64,000 bases of DNA from Reyranella sp. GTDB taxonomy: Bacteria > Pseudomonadota > Alphaproteobacteria > Reyranellales > Reyranellaceae. A model generated the notes under the pieces. That model was given only the letters and a program-made list of their open reading frames with translations, had not been told where the DNA came from and did not search any database. Where the stretch lies: NCBI RefSeq assembly GCF_004297265.1, contig NZ_SCUT01000024.1:1-64000 (forward strand), read 5' to 3'. Both the position numbers and the translations under genes were made by a program. This document shows, one piece after another, positions 42,454-53,087 of the stretch; position 1 is the first letter of the stretch, and every line of letters starts with the position of its first letter.

Positions 42454-44983
42454 AGCGGACCCCACCGTTGTCGATCTCACGAATTGCGACCGCGAGCCGA
42501 TCCATCTGCTCGGCGCCATCCAGCCGTTTGGGTTCCTCCTCGGCCTCGACAGCACGCAGTGGACGATCACCCGGGCGTCGGGCAATGCCGTGGAGTGGCT
42601 TGGCATCGGACCGGCCGAGCTGATCGGCCGTCCGATCGAGGATGTGTTCACGGCCGATTCGATCCACCTGATCCGCGGCCATCTCCAGACGGCGGCGTTC
42701 ACAAATACCGTGGCGCGTGCCTTCTCCGTCGCGCTGTTTGCCGACGGCTCGCGGTTTGACCTCGCCGTACATGTGGTCGACGATTCGATCGTCATCGAGT
42801 CCGAGCCGTGCGTCGACGAGCAGGGCGTGAATTCCGGCGCGCTGGTCCGCGCCATGATTGCCCGGCTGCAGCAGACCTCCGAACTGCGAACTTTCTATAG
42901 GGTGGCGGCGCGCGAGATGCGCGGCCTCACCGGCTTCGATCGCGTGATGGTCTATCGCTTCGACCATGACGGGTCGGGCGAGGTGATCGCGGAATCGGCG
43001 CGCGGTGGGCTCGAAAGCTATCTCGGCCTGCACTACCCGGCCTCGGACATCCCCAAGCAGGCGCGCATCCTCTACGAGCGCAACTGGCTTCGCATCATTC
43101 CCGACATCTCGGCAAAGCCTGTAGCCATTGAGCCCGGACTCATCGCCGGACGGCCACTCGACCTGTCGATGAGCGTGTTGCGCAGCGTCTCTCCGATCCA
43201 CATCGAGTATCTGCAGAACATGGGGGTCGGCGCCTCCATGTCGGTGTCGATCCTGCGCGACGGGAAACTGTGGGGCCTGTTCGCCTGCCATCATTACGGC
43301 CCACACGGAATCCCCTTCGAGAGGCGTACGGCGGCGGAACTGTTCGGCCAGATGTTCTCGCTGCTGATGGAGAGCCGGGAACGGGACAGCGAAGCGGCCT
43401 ACGAGGCTCGTGCGCGCAAGCTGCACAATCAACTCGTGACCGTGATGGCATCGGAAGCGACCCGTTTCGACAGCATCGTCGCCCATCTCGACGAGATTGC
43501 CGATCTCCTGTCCTGTGACGGAATCGGCGTATGGACCGGCGGCAGCGCGACCCTGCAAGGCATGGCGCCGACGCAGGAGCAGTTTGCCCGCCTGATCGAC
43601 AATCTGGCGCGCCGCGACCTGAGCGACGTGCTGGCGTGTCACGAGATCGCGGCGGAATACCCGCCGGGCCGCGACTTCGCCGACCGTGCGGCCGGCATGC
43701 TGGTTGTGCCGTTGTCACGTCCGGCACGAGATTTCCTCATCTTCTTCCGAAAGGAAGCGGCGCGTTCGGTGAACTGGGCCGGCGATCCCAGCAAGCCGGT
43801 CGTCGTTGGCCCGCTCGGCGCGCGCCTGACACCGCGCAAGAGCTTCGAGCTGTGGCGCGAGACGGTGAGCGGCCAGTCTGTTCCGTGGCAGGCTGTCGAC
43901 GTCCGGATCGCCGAGAGCCTGCGGGTGAGTCTGCTCGAAGTCATCCTTCGTCTTTCCGACATCACCGAGGTTGAGCGCAGGCGGGCGCAGGAGCGGCAGG
44001 AGCTGCTTATCGCCGAGCTCAACCATCGGGTTCGCAACATTCTGGGCTTGATTCGCGGCGTCATCTCGCAGAGCCGCGATCCGTCGCTTTCGGTCGATGC
44101 CTTCACCGATGTGGTCGGTGGGCGCATCCAGGCGCTGGCGCGCGCCCACGACCAGATCACAGCCGACAACTGGGGACCGGCTTCGTTCCGCGGACTTGTC
44201 GCTGCGGAGGCGGGCGCCTACCTCGGCGGCAAGGCCACCCGCGTGCGCCTTTCCGGGCCGGAAATGCTGCTGGAGCCGCAGGGCTTCACCACCCTGGCGT
44301 TGGTCGTGCACGAGCTGATGACGAACTCTGCCAAGTACGGCGCGCTGAGCGACAGTACCGGCGGGATCGACATCGAGACCCGGCTCGATGCCCAGCGCAA
44401 CCTGCTCATCGTCTGGATCGAGCATGGCGGGCCGCCGGTTGTGCCCCCAACCCGCCGCGGTTTCGGTTCAACGGTGATCGAGCGCTCGATTCCCTACGAC
44501 CTCAAGGGAGAGGCCGCCATCGACTACGAAGCGACGGGCGTGCGTGCACGGTTCGTCGTGCCTGCCGCCTATGTTCGGCCGGCGCCGGGGGCTCTGGCGG
44601 AAGCGCCTGCCGAGGTTTCGCCCGATGTAGGTGCCCCCGACCTCCCGAAGGATATACTGGTCGTCGAGGACAACATGATCATCGCGCTCGACGCCGAGAG
44701 TTCTCTCCTGCGGGCGGGCATCGAGACGGTGCGCGTCGCCTCGAGCGTTGCGCAGGCAATGAGGGCGATCGCCACCCGTCCGCCGGATTTCGCCCTGCTC
44801 GACATCAATCTGGGCCGGGAGACGAGTTTTGCGGTCGCCGAGCATCTTGATTCACTCAGGATACCCTTTGTGTTCACGACCGGCTACGGCGAGGACATCG
44901 CCTTCCCGCCCAAGCTGCTCGGCGTGCCGCGCATCCGCAAACCCTATACCGGCGACGCGCTGCTGATGGCGATGCGGCGTTAA
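42446..44983 (+). CDS. bphP: bacteriophytochrome: HWE histidine kinase with C-terminal receiver
   Basis: 845 residues. Red/far-red light sensor: biliverdin-attaching Cys14 in LTNCDREPIH; PAS domain about 15-120; GAF about 135-300 with YPASDIPKQARILYERNW; PHY about 320-500 with FLIFFRKEAARSVNWAG. The kinase is of HWE type with His527 in AELNHRVRNILGLI and a Bergerat fold after it (ELMTNSAKYGALS). The receiver occupies about 730-845 with Asp786 in ALLDINLG. It overlaps bphO by 8 bases and the convergent MFS gene by 4. Output is probably through the fused or the separate receiver, since no DNA-binding regulator is adjacent. Confidence 0.95.
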   Translation: MSEADPTVVDLTNCDREPIHLLGAIQPFGFLLGLDSTQWTITRASGNAVEWLGIGPAELIGRPIEDVFTADSIHLIRGHLQTAAFTNTVARAFSVALFADGSRFDLAVHVVDDSIVIESEPCVDEQGVNSGALVRAMIARLQQTSELRTFYRVAAREMRGLTGFDRVMVYRFDHDGSGEVIAESARGGLESYLGLHYPASDIPKQARILYERNWLRIIPDISAKPVAIEPGLIAGRPLDLSMSVLRSVSPIHIEYLQNMGVGASMSVSILRDGKLWGLFACHHYGPHGIPFERRTAAELFGQMFSLLMESRERDSEAAYEARARKLHNQLVTVMASEATRFDSIVAHLDEIADLLSCDGIGVWTGGSATLQGMAPTQEQFARLIDNLARRDLSDVLACHEIAAEYPPGRDFADRAAGMLVVPLSRPARDFLIFFRKEAARSVNWAGDPSKPVVVGPLGARLTPRKSFELWRETVSGQSVPWQAVDVRIAESLRVSLLEVILRLSDITEVERRRAQERQELLIAELNHRVRNILGLIRGVISQSRDPSLSVDAFTDVVGGRIQALARAHDQITADNWGPASFRGLVAAEAGAYLGGKATRVRLSGPEMLLEPQGFTTLALVVHELMTNSAKYGALSDSTGGIDIETRLDAQRNLLIVWIEHGGPPVVPPTRRGFGSTVIERSIPYDLKGEAAIDYEATGVRARFVVPAAYVRPAPGALAEAPAEVSPDVGAPDLPKDILVVEDNMIIALDAESSLLRAGIETVRVASSVAQAMRAIATRPPDFALLDINLGRETSFAVAEHLDSLRIPFVFTTGYGEDIAFPPKLLGVPRIRKPYTGDALLMAMRR

Positions 44984-46197
44984 CCCGCCGCGAAGACGTT
45001 GCGGCGGTTCTGGCGGAACAGCAGCCACCAGGCCACCGCTCCATTCAGCAGGTTCCAGGCGATGCCGTTGACGAAGGCCGCGCGATAGGAGCCGGTCATG
45101 TCGAACAGCACCCCGCCCATCCAGCCGCCCAGCGCCATGCCGACCAAGGTGGAGGAGATGGCGAGGCCGACCCGGAAGCCCGCTTCCCTGGGTGGGAAAT
45201 ATTCACGCACGATGATGGCGTAGGACGGCACGATGCCGCCCTGGAAAAGGCCGAACAGGGCCGAGGCGAGGTAGAGTGAGTTGACCGAGTCGTCGACGAG
45301 ATAGAAGACCAGCGCCACGCACTGCAAGGTCGAGCCCAGCAGCAGGGTCTTCACGCCGCCGACCCGGTCGGCGATCCAGCCCGAGGCGATGCGGCTCACG
45401 ATGCCGAAGCCCAGCATCAGAGACAGCATCTCCGCGCCGCGCGCCACGCCGTAGCCCAGATCGGCGCAGTAGGCGACGATATGGACCTGCGGCATCGACA
45501 TGGCGACGCAGCAGCCGATGCCCGCGACGACCAGCACCGCCTGCAGCGCGTTCGGCGACAGGCCGAGCGAACGCGGCGAATGGGCAGCGGCACCGGGCGT
45601 TCCAGCGACGCCCGTCATCTGCTCCTGCGGCGGCTTGCGGCGGAGCGTCAGGGCCAGCGGGATCATCGCCACGAAGCACAGCGCACCGGCGACCCAGTAG
45701 GTGACCCGCCAACCATGATCGTGGATCAGCATCTGGATGATCGTCGGCCAGATCGCGCCCGCGAGATAGTTGCCCGAGGCGGCGATGGCGACGGCGATGC
45801 CGCGCCGCCGGTCGAACCAGTGCGAGATGTCCGCCACCAGGGGGGCGAAAGTCGCGGCAGAGCTGAAACCGATCAGCACCTGGACCGCCGCGAACAGGGG
45901 CAGGGCGGTCGCCAGCGGCGCCAGCGCGAAGCCCAGGGCGAGACCGGTTGCGCTGAGTACCGCCGTGAGGACGATGCCGCGCCTGTCGACCAGCTTGCCC
46001 CAGGTAACGCCGCCCGCGAAGAAGCCCAGCGTGTTCATCGTGTAGGCCAAGGAGATGTCGGCGCGGGTGATGCCGAGATCCTGCTGGATCGACGGCAGCG
46101 CCACGACAAGGCACCACATGCCGATGCCGCCGACCGTGCTCAGCGTCACGCTGGCAGCCAGGCGCCACCAGGCATAGGTCGACTCGACTCCAGACAT
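44980..46197 (-). CDS. MFS transporter
   Basis: 405 residues with about 12 membrane helices. Loop 2-3 signature is GFFAGGVTWGKLVDRRGIVL and the second half begins near LQAVLVVAGIGCCVAMSMPQ. It resembles oxalate/formate- or monocarboxylate-type carriers. The start at 46197 follows the SMP-30 gene stop by 2 bases, so the two form an operon, and the cargo is probably the lactone or sugar acid handled by that enzyme. The 3' end overlaps the phytochrome gene by 4 bases. Confidence 0.9.
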   Translation of the reverse strand: MSGVESTYAWWRLAASVTLSTVGGIGMWCLVVALPSIQQDLGITRADISLAYTMNTLGFFAGGVTWGKLVDRRGIVLTAVLSATGLALGFALAPLATALPLFAAVQVLIGFSSAATFAPLVADISHWFDRRRGIAVAIAASGNYLAGAIWPTIIQMLIHDHGWRVTYWVAGALCFVAMIPLALTLRRKPPQEQMTGVAGTPGAAAHSPRSLGLSPNALQAVLVVAGIGCCVAMSMPQVHIVAYCADLGYGVARGAEMLSLMLGFGIVSRIASGWIADRVGGVKTLLLGSTLQCVALVFYLVDDSVNSLYLASALFGLFQGGIVPSYAIIVREYFPPREAGFRVGLAISSTLVGMALGGWMGGVLFDMTGSYRAAFVNGIAWNLLNGAVAWWLLFRQNRRNVFAAG

Positions 46198-46199
46198 GA

Positions 46200-47144
<945 letters not shown>

Positions 47145-47375
47145 CTTGGTTCCTCAATCTTTGCTTTGGCGCAAAGCTCGCACCGAATTTCGCGCGAGAA
47201 TGCCCGCCCGGCGGTCGGGAGCCAAGGGCCGAACGTGATCCGAGAGAGTTCCGAAGGGCGGCTTTATCTATGCCAACCCCATTGAAGAAATCGTGGGATT
47301 GGCCAAGCGGGCCTGTGATATACCGCCAGACCCGCTCGCCCTCGAAGGCGGGCCAATGCTTGCAAGTCCTATGGG

Positions 47376-49250
47376 ATGGTTGTGATGAAGCCGAAGTTTG
47401 TGACCATTGACCGGCACCCGGGCCGCTCGGCCCAGACCATCGGTGTGGCGCGCGCGCTCGGCACCGATCCGGACCTGATTCACGAGCCGTCGGTCGGCGT
47501 CGTCGGCACCAAGGGCGACAGCCAGTGCTACCTCGGCGTCATGTCCAAGGTCGAGGCGATCCACGCCGAGCTCAAGGCCCGCATCGGCACGGGGCCGAAC
47601 CAGCTCAAGATGCGGCTGGTGCAGCCCGAGTACACGATCGCCACGTCGGACGGCATCCGCAACGGAACGCGCGAGATGCGCTACTCGCTGATCGGCCGCG
47701 AGGTGACGCAGGATGCGCTGTGCGAGCATCTAAGCGCCACCGGCCTCGCCGGCACGATCGCAGTCGTCGCCTGCGACAAGCCGCCGGTCGGGACGTTGTC
47801 CGCGCTGCTCGAGCACAATCTGCCGTCGATCATCATGTCTGATGGTGCGATCCATCCCGGCAAGGAGCCAAACACGGGCGAGCCGCTCGACATTGTGAGT
47901 GCCTACCAGGTCGCCGGCCATCCCGACGCCGACTACCGGCACCTCATCGCCTGCCACGCCTGTCCCGGCATCGGCAGCTGCGGCGGCATGTTCACCTACA
48001 ACACCATGCAGACCTTCATCGGCGTGGTCGGCATGCAGCCGCTGCAGATGGTGGCGCCGCCGTCCGACGATCCGCGCCGCACCAACGAGTTCGCCGCCGA
48101 GCTGGTCGATCATCTGGCCAACCTGATGAAGAACGACCTGAAGCCGCGCGACATCGTCGTGCGCGATTCGATCCGCAATGCGGTGATCGTGGCGATGGCG
48201 GTCGGCGGCTCGACCAACGTCGTGCTGCACGCGCCGGAGATCGCCCGTGCCGCCGGCTACGGCGACTTCTGGAAGGACGTGATGACGCCGGAGGAGTTCA
48301 ACTACCTCTCGCAGAACATCGTCCCGGTCCTGACCGACGCGCGGCCCTACGGCAAGTATTCGATGGTCGACATAGACAAGGTGGGCGGCGTGCAGGTGAT
48401 CGTGCGCGAGCTGCTGGAGGCCGGTCTGCTGAACGGCGACGTGCTGACCTGCACCGGCGAGACGCTCGCCAGGCAGGTCGAGCGTCTGGGCGCCCGCAAG
48501 GCGGATGGCAAGGTCGTCTATCCGGTCGAGAAGCCCTACAAGCCGACTGGCGGCCTGCGCATGCTGGGCGGCAATCTGTCGCCGGACTTCTCGGCCATCC
48601 TCAAGCTTGCGGGCGTCGAGGGCGGCCTCGAGGACAATCTGTTCCGTGGTCGCGCCCGTGTGTTCGAGGGCGAGGCGGGACTGCTCAAGGCGCTCGACGA
48701 GACGCCGGAGACCTTCCAGAACCACGACATGATCATCGTGCGCTACGAGGGACCGAGCGGAGCGCCCGGCATGCCGGAGATGCTGGATCCGACCTCGCGC
48801 ATCACGACGCTGTGCCGCGAGCGCAACATCGTCGTGGCCCTGATGACCGACGCGCGCTTCTCGGGCGGCTCGGTCGGCCTCGTGATCGGCCATGTCGGAC
48901 CCGAAGCGGCCATCGGCGGCCCGATCGGGCTGGTCGAGGAGGGCGACGAGATTGTGGCCGACCTCAACATCAACGAGCTGAACTGCACCCAGCTCGCCGA
49001 CCCCGCCATCTACGCGAAGCGCAAGGCGGCGTGGGACAAGATTGTCGCCGACAATGGCGGCATCCATCCCAATTGCGGCATCGCTGATACGCGCCTGCTC
49101 CATCGCGCGCGGACCAGCGCGGTTCCGGCGACGCGTGGCGGCGGCCTGCATCCCAATCGCGAGGTCTGGGTCCGCGCGCCGCGCAAGGCCGAGCGCCAGA
49201 ACTTCAAGCTGCGCAACAAGCACCGCCCGGAGTTCGACAAGAGCTTCTGA
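47376..49250 (+). CDS. IlvD/Edd-family dehydratase
   Basis: 624 residues, an iron-sulfur dehydratase of dihydroxy or sugar acids. Cluster cysteines fit SVGVVGTKGDSQCYLG, VACDKPPVGT and HACPGIGSCGGMFTYNTMQ; MSDGAIHPGK, AVGGSTNVVLH and DARFSGGSVGLVIGHVGPEA are conserved. The N-terminal part differs from housekeeping IlvD, and the lactonase/MFS neighbours favour a sugar-acid dehydratase. The start may instead be 47385 (MKPKFVTIDRHPG). The stop is followed at once by the second copy of the long inverted repeat. Confidence 0.9.
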   Translation: MVVMKPKFVTIDRHPGRSAQTIGVARALGTDPDLIHEPSVGVVGTKGDSQCYLGVMSKVEAIHAELKARIGTGPNQLKMRLVQPEYTIATSDGIRNGTREMRYSLIGREVTQDALCEHLSATGLAGTIAVVACDKPPVGTLSALLEHNLPSIIMSDGAIHPGKEPNTGEPLDIVSAYQVAGHPDADYRHLIACHACPGIGSCGGMFTYNTMQTFIGVVGMQPLQMVAPPSDDPRRTNEFAAELVDHLANLMKNDLKPRDIVVRDSIRNAVIVAMAVGGSTNVVLHAPEIARAAGYGDFWKDVMTPEEFNYLSQNIVPVLTDARPYGKYSMVDIDKVGGVQVIVRELLEAGLLNGDVLTCTGETLARQVERLGARKADGKVVYPVEKPYKPTGGLRMLGGNLSPDFSAILKLAGVEGGLEDNLFRGRARVFEGEAGLLKALDETPETFQNHDMIIVRYEGPSGAPGMPEMLDPTSRITTLCRERNIVVALMTDARFSGGSVGLVIGHVGPEAAIGGPIGLVEEGDEIVADLNINELNCTQLADPAIYAKRKAAWDKIVADNGGIHPNCGIADTRLLHRARTSAVPATRGGGLHPNREVWVRAPRKAERQNFKLRNKHRPEFDKSF

Positions 49251-49252
49251 CG

Positions 49253-49322
49253 TCATTGGAGCGCGCCACTCCAGTGGCGCTCGGAAAAGGAAGAGCGCCA
49301 CTGGAGTGGCGCGCTCCAATGA
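49253..49322. repeat. long inverted repeat, copy 2, between convergent genes
   Basis: Perfect 29-base arms at 49253-49281 and 49294-49322 with a 12-base loop CGGAAAAGGAAG. The outer 25 bases of each arm are identical to copy 1 at 2396-2479, while the loops differ completely. Like copy 1 it lies between the ends of two converging genes. Confidence 0.92.
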
Positions 49323-49336
49323 TATGACTTGCTCGG

Positions 49337-51022
49337 TTAATCGCCCTCGACGCCGTAGCTGGCCTTCGCGGCCTCCTTGCTGACCAAGCCGAGCCGCACA
49401 TCGCGTTTCACGGCCGCGGGATCGCGCTCCGCAGGCGCGCCGTATCCGCCGCCGCCGGGCATCTCGACCACCAGGCGCTCGCCGGCCGGGATGGTCTGGA
49501 AGCCCTTGGCCTTCAGCTCCTGGCCGGAGGCCAGCGACAGGCGGCCGTTGGCGCCGGGCTTGCCGCCGTCCCGGCCGCGCGCCGGATACCTGACCCGTTC
49601 GAAGGTCGCGAAGATGCCGAACGGCGCACCTTCGCGATGCTCGACTTCCATCACCTGGCCGAGGCCGCCGCGCTGCGCGCCGGCTCCGCCCGAATCCTGG
49701 CGATACTCCTTCTTCCAGACGACGACGGGCGCGATGGTCTCGGTGATCTCGACCGGCACGTTGCGCACGCCGGACGGGAAGGGCGTCGCCGACAACCCGT
49801 CGAGTGTCGGGCGCGCGCCCGCGCCGCCGGAGTGGAAGGTCGTCACCATGAAGGGACGGCTGTTGCCGATCGTTCCGGTCATGCCGTGTCCGGCGCCGAG
49901 CTTCAGGTTCCAGAGGTTGGACGTGCCTTCGGCGGGAACCTGTCCCGGGATCACCTGATGCAGCGCGTCGAAGCAGACGTCGGGCAGCATGTGGCCGATC
50001 GTGCTGCGTGCATTCACGGCCGCCGGGTAAAGCGCGTTGACGATGGTGTTCTCGGGCGCCGTGACGAGGATCGAGTCGAGCGTGCCGGCATTGTTCGGGA
50101 TGGTCGGCGCCACGACGCACTTGATGCCGAAGGCGGTGTACGCCTCGGTGTAGCACATCGGCGAATTGATGCCGTAGATCGACGAGCCCGAGGTCCCGGC
50201 ATAATCAACCGAGATGTGGTCGGCATGGATCGTGACGGCGGCATGCAGGTCGATCGGCGCGTCATAGCCGTCGATCCGCATATGGCCCTTCCAGGTGCCG
50301 CGCGGCAGCTTGGCAATCGCGGCGATCATGCCGGCGCGGCTCTTGTCGATGATGTGCGCGCCCAGCTCGTCGAGAGAGTCGATTCCGTGTTCGGCCATCA
50401 TGTCGGACAGCCGCTTCTCGCCGATACCGTTGCAGCCGATCAGGGCGTGGATGTCGCCCTCGACCTGCACCGGCTCGCGCACGTTGGCGCGCACGATGCG
50501 CATCACGCTCTCGTCGATCACGCCCTCGCGCATCAGCGGCAGCAGCGGCAGGAACAGGCCCTCATGGAAGACCTGCCGCCCGTCGGGCGACTGGCCGAGA
50601 CCGCCGATGTCGACCACATGTGTGGTGCAGGAGAACAGCGCCACCAGCTTGCCGTTGTGGAAGGCGGGCGAGGTGACGACGATGTCGTAGAGATGGCCGG
50701 TGCCCTTCCACGGATCGTTGGTCACGTAGGCGTCGCCCGGCTTCATCGTCTCGACGGGAAACTCGCGGATGAAGTGGATGACGCTGCGCGCCATCGAATT
50801 CACATGGCCCGGCGTGCCGGTGACGGCCTGCGCGAGCATGCGGCCTTCGAGATCGAACACGCCGGCCGAGATGTCGCCGGCCTCGCGCGCGCTGGTCGAA
50901 AAGGCGGTCCGCACCAGCGCCCGCGCCTGCTCCTCGACGACCGAGAGAAGGCGGTTCCACATGACCTGTAGACGGATGTCGTTGATCGGCGACCTGGGCG
51001 CCGACGGGGCGGTCGTGCTCAT
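49337..51022 (-). CDS. hyuB: hydantoinase B / oxoprolinase subunit
   Basis: 561 residues of the HyuB family: MSTTAPSAPRSPINDIRLQV, then GDISAGVFDLEGRMLAQAV, DAYVTNDPWKGTGHLYDIVV and VEMPGGGGYGAPAERDPAAV. With HyuA it forms an ATP-dependent enzyme opening hydantoins, 5-oxoproline or related rings (some members carboxylate ketones). The ATG overlaps the hyuA stop by 4 bases. It is last in the TctC-hyuA-hyuB operon. Confidence 0.93.
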   Translation of the reverse strand: MSTTAPSAPRSPINDIRLQVMWNRLLSVVEEQARALVRTAFSTSAREAGDISAGVFDLEGRMLAQAVTGTPGHVNSMARSVIHFIREFPVETMKPGDAYVTNDPWKGTGHLYDIVVTSPAFHNGKLVALFSCTTHVVDIGGLGQSPDGRQVFHEGLFLPLLPLMREGVIDESVMRIVRANVREPVQVEGDIHALIGCNGIGEKRLSDMMAEHGIDSLDELGAHIIDKSRAGMIAAIAKLPRGTWKGHMRIDGYDAPIDLHAAVTIHADHISVDYAGTSGSSIYGINSPMCYTEAYTAFGIKCVVAPTIPNNAGTLDSILVTAPENTIVNALYPAAVNARSTIGHMLPDVCFDALHQVIPGQVPAEGTSNLWNLKLGAGHGMTGTIGNSRPFMVTTFHSGGAGARPTLDGLSATPFPSGVRNVPVEITETIAPVVVWKKEYRQDSGGAGAQRGGLGQVMEVEHREGAPFGIFATFERVRYPARGRDGGKPGANGRLSLASGQELKAKGFQTIPAGERLVVEMPGGGGYGAPAERDPAAVKRDVRLGLVSKEAAKASYGVEGD

Positions 51023-53085
51023 GCGCGGTCCTCCAGGACGATCTGGCCCACCTCGTTGATATGGGCGATGAAGCCGTTGGGAACGACGGTGGTGGTGCCG
51101 TCTTCGACGATGAGCGCCGGACCGTCGAACGCCATGCCGGATTCCAGCAGCCTGCGTTCATGAAGGGCCGCGCGCTCCAGCAGGCCGCTTGCGGGATCGA
51201 ACACGTCGCGATGGCTTGTCGGTGTGGGGGCGGCCCGCTTGGTGACCGGCTTTGCCGGCGATGGCAGCGGCCGGTCGGTGCCGATCGATAGGGTCCAGGT
51301 CAGCGCCTCGACCTCGAGCTTGGGAATGGCACGGCCGAACACCTGCTCGTAGGTCGCCTCGAAGCGGCGGCGCAAGTCGCCCGCGGCGTCCGCGCTGAAC
51401 GGCTGGTTGGGCAGCGGCACGGCGATCTCATGGCCCTGGCCGCGATAGCGCATGAACGCCTGGCGCGATTCCACCAGCGTCTCGCCCGGCGCCGCAGGCC
51501 GCACCACGGCCTCGGCCTCCGCCCGCATGGCGGCGAACAGTTCGTTCAGCATCTTCGCGTCGAACATGTCGAGCCTGACATGGCGCGTCCTCACCACCTC
51601 GTAGGCGATCGAGGCGCGCAGGAAGCCGAAGGCCGAGCCGACGCCGGCGCCCACCGGCACGATGACCCGCTTCATGCCGAGCTTGCGGGCGAGTCGTGCG
51701 GCATGCAGCGGCGCCGCACCGCCGAAGGCGATCAGCGTGCGGTCGGCGGTGTCCTTGCCGTTCTCGACAGCATGGACGCGCGCCGCGCTCGCCATGGTTT
51801 CGTCGACGATCTCGGCCACGCCGGCGGCCGCGCCCTGGGCGTCCGTCCCGAGCGGACCGGCCAGCGACTGCAGGGCGGCTTCGGCCTTGTCGCGGTGAAG
51901 CGGAATGGCGCCGCCGGCGAAGCGGGTCGGGTCGAGGCGCCCCAGCGCCGTATCGGCGTCGGTCACGGTAGGTTCGGTACCGCCACGGCCGTAGCACGCG
52001 GGACCAGGGACGCTGCCGGCGGAATCGGGGCCGACCTGGATTCGGCCCAGGGTGTCGAGACGGGCGATCGAGCCGCCGCCGGCGCCGATCTCGACCAGTT
52101 CGATGACGGGAATGCGCACCGGCAGGCCGGAGCCCTGTACGAAGCGATAGGCGCGCGCGACCTCGAACTGGCGCGAGCGCTGCAGATCGAGATCGTCGAG
52201 CAAGGTGAGCTTGGCGGTGGTGCCGCCCATGTCGAAGGCGACGGCCTTACGCGCGTCGTTCTCGGCCGCCACCGCGCGCGCCAGGATGGCCCCGCCCGCC
52301 GGCCCGGATTCGACCAGACGCACGGGGTAGCGGCGTGCCGTGTCGACTGTGGTGATGCCGCCCGACGACATCATCAGCAACAGCGGCGCCGCGATACCTT
52401 CCGCCCTGAGGTCGGTCTCGAGCTGGCCAAGATATCCCTCCATGCGCGGCAGGACATAGGCGTTGGCGATGGTCGTCGACGTGCGCTCGTATTCGCGGAT
52501 CTCTGGGCAGACCTCACAGGAGAGCGACACGGCCACGCCCGGCAGTTCCTCGGCCAGGATCGCGCCGGCACGTCGCTCATGGGCCTCGTTGGTGAAACTG
52601 TGCAGGAAGCAGACGGCAACCGCCTCGATCTTCTCCGCCTTCAGTTGTGCCGCGACGCGGCGCACGGCGGCCTCGTCGAGCGCCAGCAACACCGTCCCAT
52701 CGGACGCCACGCGCTCCGGGATCCCGAAGCGCAGGTCGCGCGACACCAGCGGCTGCGGCCGCTCCATGTAGATGTCGTATTGCTCGAAGCGGTGCTCCCA
52801 CGCCATCTCGACGGAATCGCGGAAGCCTTCCGTCGTGATCAGCGCGGTGCGGGCGCCCTTGCGCTCGATCAGCGCATTGGTGGCCAGCGTCGTGCCGTGA
52901 ACGACGAGCGACACGTCCTGCGGCCGGCATTTCGCCTCGGCGAGGATGGAGCGCACGCCCTCCAGCACGGCGCGCTCGGGCGCGTCGGGCGTGGTCAGGA
53001 CCTTGATGGCATGGGATTTCGTGCCGGTTTCGAGCACGACGTCGGTGAACGTGCCGCCGATGTCGACGGCCAGACGGGAGGACAT
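51019..53085 (-). CDS. hyuA: hydantoinase A / oxoprolinase subunit
   Basis: 688 residues. The ASKHA-type nucleotide loop is RLAVDIGGTFTDVVLE at the N-terminus, followed by VVHGTTLATNALIERKGART. The central part contains KAVAFDMGGTTAKLTLLDD and VEIGAGGGSIARLD, and FGGAAPLHAARLARKLG is near residue 465. It couples ATP to ring opening with HyuB. It starts 2 bases after the TctC stop and overlaps hyuB by 4 bases. Confidence 0.94.
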   Translation of the reverse strand: MSSRLAVDIGGTFTDVVLETGTKSHAIKVLTTPDAPERAVLEGVRSILAEAKCRPQDVSLVVHGTTLATNALIERKGARTALITTEGFRDSVEMAWEHRFEQYDIYMERPQPLVSRDLRFGIPERVASDGTVLLALDEAAVRRVAAQLKAEKIEAVAVCFLHSFTNEAHERRAGAILAEELPGVAVSLSCEVCPEIREYERTSTTIANAYVLPRMEGYLGQLETDLRAEGIAAPLLLMMSSGGITTVDTARRYPVRLVESGPAGGAILARAVAAENDARKAVAFDMGGTTAKLTLLDDLDLQRSRQFEVARAYRFVQGSGLPVRIPVIELVEIGAGGGSIARLDTLGRIQVGPDSAGSVPGPACYGRGGTEPTVTDADTALGRLDPTRFAGGAIPLHRDKAEAALQSLAGPLGTDAQGAAAGVAEIVDETMASAARVHAVENGKDTADRTLIAFGGAAPLHAARLARKLGMKRVIVPVGAGVGSAFGFLRASIAYEVVRTRHVRLDMFDAKMLNELFAAMRAEAEAVVRPAAPGETLVESRQAFMRYRGQGHEIAVPLPNQPFSADAAGDLRRRFEATYEQVFGRAIPKLEVEALTWTLSIGTDRPLPSPAKPVTKRAAPTPTSHRDVFDPASGLLERAALHERRLLESGMAFDGPALIVEDGTTTVVPNGFIAHINEVGQIVLEDRA

Positions 53086-53087
53086 TA

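Noticed and set aside
47730..50156. An 808-codon minus-strand frame spanning the IlvD/Edd gene and hyuB
   Set aside because: It crosses two real genes in a non-coding frame and the palindromic repeat; composition is shadow-like.
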